Assembly: GCA_031546985.1 (NCBI GenBank)
Contig: JAVBJN010000042.1
Location: forward strand, 1-10,765
Direction: 5' to 3'
DNA: 10,765 nucleotides
Source: JAVBJN01 sp031546985
Lineage (GTDB): Bacteria; Bacteroidota; Bacteroidia; Chitinophagales; Chitinophagaceae
The notes under the pieces are model-generated. The model made no database searches, was not told where the DNA came from, and was given only the letters and a program-made list of their open reading frames with translations. The position numbers and the translations under genes are program-made. Positions 1 through 6,031 of this stretch are shown here, piece by piece (the first letter of the stretch is position 1; each line of letters opens with the position of its first letter).

Positions 1-18
1 GATGACAAATCATTCCAC

Positions 19-116
19 TGTCATGCTGCCCCCCACCGAGCAGCATCCCTTCAGCACAAAACATATTTCCTATAACAGAGCCTGCTTCAGCTCCTGCCTC
101 GCGGCGCAGGATGACA
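19..116. repeat. Palindromic intergenic repeat, copy 1
   Basis: The ends are near-perfect inverted repeats: TGTCATGCTGC at 19-29 and GCAGGATGACA at 106-116, matching at 10 of 11 positions after reverse complementing. Inside is a shorter stem, GCTGC at 25-29 with GCAGC about 11 bases later. The unit recurs at 128-202, separated by the spacer AATCATTCCAC (8-18 and 117-127). Bases 1-7 (GATGACA) look like the right end of a further copy cut by the window edge. This resembles REP-like or MITE-like palindromic repeats of Bacteroidota intergenic DNA. It carries no convincing gene. Confidence 0.7.
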
Positions 117-127
117 AATCATTCCAC

Positions 128-202
128 TGTCATGCTGCCCCCCAGGGAGCAGCATCCCTTCAGGAAACAGGTTCCGCTCCTACCTCGCGTTGCAGGATGA
201 CA
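128..202. repeat. Palindromic intergenic repeat, copy 2 (shorter)
   Basis: It has the same terminal inverted repeats as copy 1 (128-138 and 192-202) and the same left part. The internal segment is shorter, giving 75 bases against 98 in copy 1. From 110 to about 165 it is almost identical to bases 1-55, apart from a small change near the centre of the left hairpin. The two copies diverge in the AT-rich middle and converge again at the right end (CTCCTACCTCGCG against CTCCTGCCTCGCG). It lies just downstream of the minus-strand gene at 273-857, beyond that gene's terminator. Confidence 0.7.
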
Positions 203-221
203 AAAACGCTTTAGGCAATAA

Positions 222-248
222 AGAAGGCCTCCCAGTGGGAGGCCTTCT
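222..248 (-). terminator. Rho-independent terminator of the DUF5606 gene
   Basis: There is a perfect 12-bp stem (222-233 with 237-248, AGAAGGCCTCCC) around a 3-base loop. Read on the minus strand it is followed by TTTATT. It begins about 25 bases after the stop codon of the minus-strand gene at 273-857. Confidence 0.85.
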
Positions 249-272
249 GCTTTAACGATCTTATCCTTAAGA

Positions 273-857
273 CTATTCAGGTGTATCTTCTTTCTTCTTG
301 CGAGGAGCACGCTTTGGCTTTTCTTCACCAGCAACGGTTGCTTCTTCGGTACCTTCTTCTTTCTTCTTGCGGGGAGCACGCTTTGGCTTTTCTTCAGAAG
401 CAGCTTCAGCTTCTGCCTCTACAGCTACAGGAGCTTCTTCTCCGGCAACCACTTCGGCAGCTTCTTCTTCAAAGTTCAGCAGATCATTGGCTTTCAGCAA
501 TTCAAACCATTTGATCATTTTCTTCATATCGCTCGCGTAAACTCTTTCTTCGTCAAACTCCGGAAAAACAGCTTTGAAGTATGCTTTGATGGCCTTTCCG
601 TCTGCCTTTGCAGGGTTCAGGGTTTCAACTTTACCTTCATTTGCTTTCATGCTGTTGAATACATCCTGCAAACGTACATTCTCACCGGTAGTGTACACTT
701 CAATACTGTCCAGAGGAGTAAAATTGTGTATACGGGCGCTAACAAAACGGGTAGATTTATCTTCAAGGTTACGTACGATGGCGCCATCGGCTTTAGTAGC
801 CAGCAGTTGATACAGTCCGCTCAGTCCGGATACAGCAACGATTTCTCTGTAATGCAT
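273..857 (-). CDS. DUF5606-type protein with basic repeated tail
   Basis: The protein is 194 residues from the ATG at 857. Residues 1-127 resemble DUF5606, a small Bacteroidota family of unknown function. Matching features are the opening REIVAVSGLSGLYQLL, a middle part with VYTTGENVRLQDVF, and ERVYASDMKKMIKWFELL near 105-121. After an acidic Ala/Glu-rich linker come two copies of EEKPKRAPRKKKE (155-167 and 178-190), spaced 23 residues apart and also duplicated at DNA level. The tail is probably disordered and could bind nucleic acid or acidic partners; that is inference. An in-frame TTG at 881 would add eight residues, but it lies inside a predicted -7 promoter box (879-886), so the ATG at 857 is preferred. 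The leader AAAAACAAAAAT is A-rich with no Shine-Dalgarno. The gene is divergent from uvrB and is closed by the hairpin at 222-248. Family assignment is from recall of its sequence pattern. Confidence 0.82.
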   Translation of the reverse strand: MHYREIVAVSGLSGLYQLLATKADGAIVRNLEDKSTRFVSARIHNFTPLDSIEVYTTGENVRLQDVFNSMKANEGKVETLNPAKADGKAIKAYFKAVFPEFDEERVYASDMKKMIKWFELLKANDLLNFEEEAAEVVAGEEAPVAVEAEAEAASEEKPKRAPRKKKEEGTEEATVAGEEKPKRAPRKKKEDTPE

Positions 858-864
858 ATTTTTG
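857..864 (+). promoter_or_regulatory. -7 box (TATTTTTG) for uvrB
   Basis: It matches TAnnTTTG on the plus strand, with a predicted start near 871 and a leader of about 50 bases to the uvrB ATG. It overlaps the start codon of the divergent DUF5606 gene and faces that gene's own -7 box at 879-886. No clear -33 element is seen. The T-rich context raises the chance of a random match. Confidence 0.45.
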
Positions 865-878
865 TTTTTAGGAGGGGG

Positions 879-886
879 CAAATATA
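879..886 (-). promoter_or_regulatory. -7 box (TATATTTG) for the DUF5606 gene
   Basis: It matches the Bacteroidota consensus TAnnTTTG on the minus strand, 22 bases before the chosen ATG. Transcription would start near 872. No well-spaced -33 TTTG is seen: the nearest, at 898-901, is only 11 bases away. Confidence 0.6.
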
Positions 887-921
887 AAAGTTTTTAACAA
901 AAGAACCCCGACCCAACACAT

Positions 922-2940
922 ATGGCATTTGAACTAATATCTCCATACCAACCGGCGGGCGACCAGCCGGAAGCCATCCGCCAGCTTATTGAGGGCGTAC
1001 AGAATGGCGATCCTTACCAGACATTGCTGGGCGTAACCGGCTCTGGTAAGACTTTTACCGCGGCCAATGTGATACAGGCGGTAGATAAGCCTACCCTGGT
1101 TTTAACCCACAATAAAACCCTGGTGGCACAACTTTATGGCGAATTCCGCCAGTTTTTTCCCAACAATGCGGTAGAATATTTCGTATCGTATTACGATTAC
1201 TACCAACCTGAGGCTTACATGCCGGTTTCGGGCACTTATATCGAAAAAGACCTCTCCATTAACGAAGAGCTGGAAAAGCTGCGCCTCAGGGCCACCAGCA
1301 ACCTGCTGAGTGGCCGGAGAGATATTATTGTAGTGGCCTCGGTATCATGCATTTATGGTATGGGTAACCCTACCGAATACGCCAATGGTATCATTAGGGT
1401 AAACCAGGGCGAGGAAGTAGGCCGCAACGCTTTTCTGCACAACCTGGTCAACTCGCTGTACAGCCGCAGCGATATTGAGTTTAAACGGGGTACTTTCCGG
1501 GTAAAAGGCGATACGGTAGACATTAACCTGCCTTATGTAGACTATGCCTACCGTTTTAGCTTCTTTGGCGATGAGATTGAAGAGATTGAAAGTTTTGACC
1601 CGGAAACCGGCAAAAGGATTGGACTGCTGGATAATGCTGCCATCTTCCCGGCCAACCTGTATATGGCGCCGAAAGACCAAATGATCCACATTATGCACGA
1701 GATCCAGGACGAGCTGGCCCGCCAGGTGGAATATTTTATCAAGATCGGTAAAACACAGGAAGCCCAGCGGATTAAGGAGCGGGTAAACTACGACCTGGAA
1801 ATGATTCGCGAGCTGGGCTATTGCAGCGGTATTGAAAACTATAGCCGGTTCCTCGACAGGCGGCAGCCAGGCACACGCCCCTTCTGCCTTATCGATTATT
1901 TCCCCGACGATTTCCTGCTGGTGATTGATGAGAGCCACGTAACCATTCCGCAAATCAGCGGTATGTATGGTGGCGACCGCAGCCGAAAATTAAACCTGGT
2001 AGACTATGGTTTCCGCCTGCCATCGGCTTTGGATAACCGCCCATTGAATTTCCATGAGTTTGAAACGCTCATGAACCAAACCATTTTTGTAAGCGCTACA
2101 CCGGGCAAATATGAGCTGGAGCATACCGAAGGTGTGGTGGTAGAGCAGGTGGTACGCCCTACCGGACTGCTGGACCCGCCCATTGAAGTGCGCCCCAGCT
2201 ACAACCAGATCGACGACCTGCTGGAAGAGGTGGACAACCGCATTAAAAAAGGCGACCGGGTGCTGGTTACCACACTCACCAAACGCATGAGTGAGGAAAT
2301 GGACAAATACCTGAAACGCATCAATATTAAATCAAGGTACCTGCACAGTGAAATTGACGCATTGGAGCGGGTAGAAATTTTGCGCGATCTGCGCCTGGGC
2401 AATATTGATGTGCTGGTGGGTGTAAACCTGCTGCGGGAAGGGCTTGATTTGCCGGAGGTATCATTGGTGGCCATTCTCGATGCAGATAAAGAAGGTTTTC
2501 TGCGCGATGAGCGTTCCTTAACCCAAACCGCTGGCCGTGCAGCCCGTAATGCCGATGGACTGGTTATCTTCTATGCCGATAAGATTACCGATAGTATGCA
2601 ACGCACCATCGATGAAACCAACCGCCGCCGGATAAAACAGATGAAACACAACGAGGAGCATGGTATTACGCCTACTACGGTTAAAAAATCGATAGAGCAG
2701 ATTATGGGGCAAACCGGCGTGCTCGATATTAAAAGGTACGATCCGAAGAATCCTTATGCCACACCAGAAACCACTTCTATCGCGGCCGAAGACCAGGTAG
2801 AATACACCAGTAAAAACGACCTGAAAAAAGCCATCGAAAAAACCAAAAAAGCGATGGACAAAGCAGCACGCGATCTCGACTTTATGGAAGCCGCCAGGTT
2901 AAGAGACCTTATGTTTGCCATGCAAAAACAAATGGAGTAA
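922..2940 (+). CDS. uvrB: Excinuclease ABC subunit B
   Basis: UvrB is the damage-verifying helicase-like subunit of nucleotide excision repair. It is loaded by UvrA, then recruits UvrC for the dual incision; it acts in the cytoplasm on DNA. The 672 residues equal the usual family length (about 670). Visible motifs are the Walker A GVTGSGKT (37-44); the beta-hairpin region YYDYYQPEAYMPVSGTYIEKD beginning near residue 90, which clamps one DNA strand; the Walker B-type DESH (336-339); SATPG in motif III; the helicase motifs GVNLLREGLDLPEV and QTAGRAARN; and a C-terminal UVR helical motif (about 635-670, KAMDKAARDLDFMEAARLRD) that contacts UvrC. The ATG at 922 gives the standard N-terminus with the QPAGDQPEAI motif. 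It is a monocistronic gene ended by a strong hairpin at 2960-2990. SOS control cannot be judged: I see no LexA-type palindrome upstream. Confidence 0.98.
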   Translation: MAFELISPYQPAGDQPEAIRQLIEGVQNGDPYQTLLGVTGSGKTFTAANVIQAVDKPTLVLTHNKTLVAQLYGEFRQFFPNNAVEYFVSYYDYYQPEAYMPVSGTYIEKDLSINEELEKLRLRATSNLLSGRRDIIVVASVSCIYGMGNPTEYANGIIRVNQGEEVGRNAFLHNLVNSLYSRSDIEFKRGTFRVKGDTVDINLPYVDYAYRFSFFGDEIEEIESFDPETGKRIGLLDNAAIFPANLYMAPKDQMIHIMHEIQDELARQVEYFIKIGKTQEAQRIKERVNYDLEMIRELGYCSGIENYSRFLDRRQPGTRPFCLIDYFPDDFLLVIDESHVTIPQISGMYGGDRSRKLNLVDYGFRLPSALDNRPLNFHEFETLMNQTIFVSATPGKYELEHTEGVVVEQVVRPTGLLDPPIEVRPSYNQIDDLLEEVDNRIKKGDRVLVTTLTKRMSEEMDKYLKRINIKSRYLHSEIDALERVEILRDLRLGNIDVLVGVNLLREGLDLPEVSLVAILDADKEGFLRDERSLTQTAGRAARNADGLVIFYADKITDSMQRTIDETNRRRIKQMKHNEEHGITPTTVKKSIEQIMGQTGVLDIKRYDPKNPYATPETTSIAAEDQVEYTSKNDLKKAIEKTKKAMDKAARDLDFMEAARLRDLMFAMQKQME

Positions 2941-2959
2941 CGCTCTTGTGCTAATCATA

Positions 2960-2990
2960 AAAAAATCCGGGCCTAGAACCCGGATTTTTT
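2960..2990. terminator. Bidirectional terminator between uvrB and metZ
   Basis: A 12-bp perfect stem (AAAAAATCCGGG at 2960-2971 with 2979-2990) surrounds a 7-base loop and lies 19 bases after the uvrB stop. The U-tract forms on the plus strand (six T). Read on the minus strand there is a seven-T tract, so it can also stop transcripts from metZ, which ends at 3109. Confidence 0.9.
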
Positions 2991-3005
2991 ATTGGATCAT
3001 ATGCT

Positions 3006-3101
3006 CAGACCTGGCAGGAGCTACGTCCCGCAATGGCGGGATAGGCGCCTGACAGGACTTCGCGTCCTTTCACCTTTCACTTTTGGCTTCAACAAGGTCT
3101 G
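3006..3101. repeat. Degenerate hairpin-rich intergenic element
   Basis: CAGACCT (3006-3012) is mirrored by AGGTCTG (3095-3101). Between them are two small hairpins: TCCCGC/GCGGGA with an AATG loop (about 3026-3041) and AGGAC/GTCCT with a TTCGC loop (3054-3068). GACCTGGCAGGA and CGCCTGACAGGA also repeat imperfectly. The pattern recalls the CCTGACAGG-type palindromic repeats scattered between genes in Bacteroidota. No coding potential is convincing here. Confidence 0.35.
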
Positions 3102-3108
3102 TCGAAAG

Positions 3109-4275
3109 CTAGCACTGCTCCAATGCCTGCACAATATCATGCAGAATATCATCTTTATGTTCCAATCCCACAGAGATGCGGATAAGCCCAGGGGTAATAT
3201 TTACCGCCAGTCTCTCTGCCTCCGATAATTTGGCATGCGTAGTGCTTGCCGGGTGTGAGGCAATGCTGCGGCTATCGCCCAGGTTGGCCGTAAGCGACAA
3301 CATGGTTAATGCATCCAGAAATTTACGGCCGCTCTCCAACCCGCCTTTCAGCTCAAAACATACAATACCGCCGCCATTCTGCATTTGCTGCGTTGCAATG
3401 GCATATTGCGGATGGCTGGGCAGGTAAGGATATTTTAACCAGCTAATCTTCTCATGCTTTTCCAGCGCTTGCGCAATGTGCAAGGCATTGCCGGAGTGGC
3501 GCTCCATGCGCACATCCAGGGTCTCCAGGCTCTTGCTCAGCACCCAGGCATTAAACGGCGACAATGCGGGCCCGCTGCTGCGGCAAAACAGGTAAATCTC
3601 TTTGATCAATGCAGCCTTGCCCACAACCACACCACCCAGCACACGGCCTTGCCCGTCCATCCATTTGGTGCCACTGTGCACCACCAGATCGGCGCCATAC
3701 TCAATCGGGCGCTGGTTTACAGGCGTGGCAAAACAGTTGTCTACATTAAAAATCAGGTTATGCTTAGCCGATAGTTCCCCCACCGCTTTCAGATCTATAA
3801 TATCCAGCCCGGGATTGGTAGGTGTTTCCAGGTAAATCATTTTGGTATTGGGCTTAATAGCCGCTTCCCAGGCTGCTACATCATCCGATGGCACGTAAGT
3901 GTATTCAATACCGTATTTGGGCAGGTATTTGGTAATGATGGTATGCGTGCTGCCAAAAATAGAACTGCAGGCCAGCAGGTGATCGCCCTGTTTGAGCAAG
4001 GCCATAAAAGAGGCAAATACAGCGCTCATACCCGATGCGGTGGCATAACCATCTTCGGCACCTTCGAGGGCACACATTTTATCGATCAGTTCCTGCACAT
4101 TGGGATTGCTGAAACGGCTGTAAATATTATCGTCCGTTTCATCGGCAAATGCGGCGCGCATAGATTCCGCATCGTCGAAACAAAAGCTGCTGGTTAAGAA
4201 CAGAGGCACCGAGTGCTCCATTTCTTCCGTACGTCCGGTTTGGATCCGGATGGCTTTTGTAATGGGATGTTGCAT
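3109..4275 (-). CDS. metZ: O-acylhomoserine sulfhydrylase, MetZ type
   Basis: This is a PLP enzyme of the Cys/Met metabolism (gamma-family) fold, which replaces the acyl group of O-succinyl- or O-acetylhomoserine with sulfide to form homocysteine. At 388 residues it has normal length. Visible signatures are YSRFSNPN (52-59; the Tyr/Arg that reach the neighbouring subunit's PLP phosphate), SGMSA (81-85, phosphate loop), Asp179 in NVDNC (pyridine nitrogen), Lys204 in SGTKW (Schiff base), the NLGDSRSIASHPASTTH stretch (331-347) and Arg366 in LIRISVG (substrate carboxylate). The overall pattern, including SGPALSPFNAW and MDGQGR, is closest in memory to Pseudomonas-type MetZ rather than cystathionine gamma-synthase or gamma-lyase. 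It follows the OsmC-family gene by 39 bases on the same strand and lies opposite metX, which fits methionine synthesis by direct sulfhydrylation. Acyl preference cannot be read from sequence, though the metX neighbour hints at acetyl. Confidence 0.9.
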   Translation of the reverse strand: MQHPITKAIRIQTGRTEEMEHSVPLFLTSSFCFDDAESMRAAFADETDDNIYSRFSNPNVQELIDKMCALEGAEDGYATASGMSAVFASFMALLKQGDHLLACSSIFGSTHTIITKYLPKYGIEYTYVPSDDVAAWEAAIKPNTKMIYLETPTNPGLDIIDLKAVGELSAKHNLIFNVDNCFATPVNQRPIEYGADLVVHSGTKWMDGQGRVLGGVVVGKAALIKEIYLFCRSSGPALSPFNAWVLSKSLETLDVRMERHSGNALHIAQALEKHEKISWLKYPYLPSHPQYAIATQQMQNGGGIVCFELKGGLESGRKFLDALTMLSLTANLGDSRSIASHPASTTHAKLSEAERLAVNITPGLIRISVGLEHKDDILHDIVQALEQC

Positions 4276-4314
4276 GGGTTTAGTTTTATACAGTTTACAA
4301 TGAACAGCGTTGTT

Positions 4315-4746
4315 TTATACGGCAGGGTTCTTTACCACTACCTCCCAGCTCAGATTGCCTCCTGCGCGGCGCAGGGTTTCGGCTACCGAGCAGTATTTAT
4401 CCATAGACAGGTCTACAGCTCTTTGCGCTTTGGCAGGGTCTATATCGCCGGTAAGTTCAAACACCAGCTTTACATTGGCCCAGATAGAAGGTTCTTTGCC
4501 CGGTTCTCTATCTGCCTCAATGCGCATGTCAAAGTCCTGCACTTCCTGCTTTTGCTTGCGCAGAATATTGAGAATATCGATGCCGCTGCAACCACCCAAA
4601 CCCATGAGCAGCAGCTGCATGGGCCTTGCGCCGTAGTTCTCACCACCCATTTCGGGGCTGGCATCTATCGGTATAATGTGCCCCAGTTCATCGGCCGCGT
4701 CAAAACCAAATTGTCCGGCTACTCTTTTTAATGTTATGGTAGGCAT
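4315..4746 (-). CDS. OsmC/Ohr-family protein
   Basis: The protein is 143 residues from the ATG at 4746. OsmC/Ohr proteins are small dimeric thiol peroxidases that reduce organic hydroperoxides with a reactive cysteine pair. Both cysteines are present: Cys53 in LLLMGLGGCSGID at the start of the central helix, and Cys119 in DKYCSVAETL. Glu36 and Arg41 in ENYGARP precede the helix, where catalytic Glu/Arg residues lie in the family. The GLGGCSGID form suits the YhfA-like OsmC subgroup, whose substrates are poorly defined. An in-frame TTG at 4764 would add six residues but falls inside a predicted -7 box (4762-4769), so the ATG at 4746 is preferred, leaving a leader of only about ten bases. It is followed after 39 bases by metZ on the same strand, with no terminator between, so co-transcription is likely. 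No signal peptide is seen, so it is cytoplasmic. Confidence 0.88.
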   Translation of the reverse strand: MPTITLKRVAGQFGFDAADELGHIIPIDASPEMGGENYGARPMQLLLMGLGGCSGIDILNILRKQKQEVQDFDMRIEADREPGKEPSIWANVKLVFELTGDIDPAKAQRAVDLSMDKYCSVAETLRRAGGNLSWEVVVKNPAV

Positions 4747-4747
4747 G

Positions 4748-4755
4748 TACTTTTG
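4748..4755 (+). promoter_or_regulatory. -7 box (TACTTTTG) for metX
   Basis: It matches TAnnTTTG on the plus strand, giving a start near 4762 and a leader of about 50 bases to the metX ATG. It faces the opposing -7 box at 4762-4769 with six bases between them, so the two polymerase sites overlap. Confidence 0.5.
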
Positions 4756-4761
4756 TTTGCA

Positions 4762-4769
4762 CAAATGTA
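4762..4769 (-). promoter_or_regulatory. -7 box (TACATTTG) for osmC-like/metZ operon
   Basis: It matches TAnnTTTG on the minus strand, 16 bases before the ATG at 4746. The predicted start, near 4755, gives a very short leader. No -33 TTG lies at the expected distance. Confidence 0.55.
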
Positions 4770-4813
4770 ATGGCTGAACGCTTTTACTTTACATTCCTGA
4801 CTAAAAGAACCAG

Positions 4814-5842
4814 ATGCAGCAATTTATTTCTACTTCGCCTTTTACACTGGAAAACGGCAGTTCGCTTCCGGAAATCCGGATCGGCTACCATACCTGGGGC
4901 ACACTCAACCCCAACCGCAGCAATGTGGTGTGGATATGCCATGCGCTTACGGCCAGCTCCGACGCGGCCGACTGGTGGCCCGGCATGATTGGCGAAGGTT
5001 GCGTCATAGACCCTGCGCATCATTTTATCGTTTGTGCCAACATCATTGGTAGTTGTTATGGCAGCACCGGCCCTATGGAGGTAAACCCCGAAACGGGAGC
5101 GCCTTATCACCACAGCTTTCCACAGCTCACCATTCGTGATATGGTGCAGGCGCATATCCTGCTGCGCGAGCACCTGGAGATAGACAGCATTTACCTGCTC
5201 ATGGGTGGCAGCATGGGCGGTTACCAGGCGCTGGAATGGAGCCTGATGGAGAAAAACCGCATCCGCAACCTGTTTTTGATTGCCACCTCGCCGCAGGAAA
5301 GCGCCTGGGGCATAGCCATACATACCGCACAGCGCCTGGCCATTGCCGCAGACCAAACCTGGCAGCACAACCAGGCCAATGCAGGCGCCGCAGGGCTCAA
5401 AGCCGCCAGGGCCATAGGCATGCTTACTTACCGGCACTACGAGGCCTTTGTGCGCCAGCAAACAGATGAAGACCCCGAAAAACTCGACCACTTCAAAGCA
5501 TCTTCTTACATCGACTACCAGGGGCAAAAGCTGGTAAACCGTTTTAATGCCTACAGCTACTGGTTGCTGGGCAAAGCGATGGACAGCCACAACATAAGCC
5601 GCGGCAGGGGCGGCTCGGTGCAGAACACCCTGCAAACGATTACCCAGCCTACCTTAATCATAGGTATCGACAGCGACCAGCTGTGCCCATTGGCCGAACA
5701 GCAGTTAATAGCCGAGCATATACCCAATGCCAGTTTTGAAGTGATAGGCTCTGCTTTTGGCCACGATGGCTTTTTGGTAGAAGCGCCTGCTATTTCAAAC
5801 ACGCTTAAGAATTGGCTGCATACCTACCCGCTTCCTTCATAA
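4814..5842 (+). CDS. metX: Homoserine O-acyltransferase, MetX type
   Basis: This is an alpha/beta-hydrolase-fold transferase that acylates the hydroxyl of L-homoserine from acyl-CoA, the first committed step to methionine. The 342 residues suit the shorter members of the family. The nucleophile elbow is GGSMGG with Ser133; the acid is probably Asp288 in GIDSDQLCPL; the catalytic His is His317 in FGHDGFL. N-terminal hallmarks are GYHTWGTLN, WICHALTASSD, the DWWPGMIGEG loop and NIIGSCYGSTGP. Members of this fold may use acetyl- or succinyl-CoA; acetyl is the usual default, but I cannot settle it. The ATG at 4814 starts the protein just before the conserved F-x-LENG segment. It is divergent from the OsmC-like/metZ operon across a 67-base gap, so the three genes form a methionine cluster. 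It ends at the hairpin 5866-5895. No SAM-responsive leader is recognisable; the predicted leader is too short for one. Confidence 0.93.
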   Translation: MQQFISTSPFTLENGSSLPEIRIGYHTWGTLNPNRSNVVWICHALTASSDAADWWPGMIGEGCVIDPAHHFIVCANIIGSCYGSTGPMEVNPETGAPYHHSFPQLTIRDMVQAHILLREHLEIDSIYLLMGGSMGGYQALEWSLMEKNRIRNLFLIATSPQESAWGIAIHTAQRLAIAADQTWQHNQANAGAAGLKAARAIGMLTYRHYEAFVRQQTDEDPEKLDHFKASSYIDYQGQKLVNRFNAYSYWLLGKAMDSHNISRGRGGSVQNTLQTITQPTLIIGIDSDQLCPLAEQQLIAEHIPNASFEVIGSAFGHDGFLVEAPAISNTLKNWLHTYPLPS

Positions 5843-5865
5843 ACATTCTTTAACCCAATATTGGC

Positions 5866-5900
5866 AATAGTCTCCGCAGCAGTGCGGAGGCTATTTTGTT
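5866..5900 (+). terminator. Rho-independent terminator of metX
   Basis: A 13-bp stem (5866-5878 with 5883-5895, one G-U pair) closes a GCAG loop and runs into TTTTGTTT. It begins 23 bases after the metX stop. Confidence 0.88.
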
Positions 5901-5941
5901 TCTGGTAAAGGGAGAGACACAAACCATCCAACTAATATTTT

Positions 5942-5949
5942 TATATTTA
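5942..5949 (+). promoter_or_regulatory. Weak -7-like box (TATATTTA) before the T9SS gene
   Basis: It has one mismatch to TAnnTTTG (final A for G). A start about seven bases on would leave a leader of roughly 75 bases to the ATG at 6032. It is the best candidate in the 5901-6031 gap but is weak. Confidence 0.25.
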
Positions 5950-6031
5950 CAATACAACAAAGACTATCTGGCCTTTGCTGTTCTATGGGCTTTCTGATGT
6001 CAATGTTTTATCCATCCGAAAACATCCTTTC

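Noticed and set aside
1..202. CRISPR array
   Set aside because: There are only two units, of unequal length (98 and 75 bases), with internal palindromes and an identical spacer, which is the reverse of CRISPR structure.
2..214. Small plus-strand frame across the repeats
   Set aside because: It is built from the palindromic repeat units and so repeats its own residues; no family likeness or promoter.
898..901. -33 element TTTG for the DUF5606 promoter
   Set aside because: Only 11 bases separate it from the -7 box, well short of the roughly 20 normally found.
1345..1953. Minus-strand open frame of 202 residues inside uvrB
   Set aside because: It is a shadow of uvrB; no recognisable domain and no promoter of its own.
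4741..4814. SAM or other riboswitch controlling the methionine genes
   Set aside because: The whole divergent gap is 67 bases and the predicted leaders are about 10 and 50 bases, with no stable fold or known SAM motif.
4784..5635. Long open frame on the minus strand (283 residues) opposite metX
   Set aside because: It lies wholly antisense to metX, whose catalytic triad and family motifs are intact. The translation has no family pattern.
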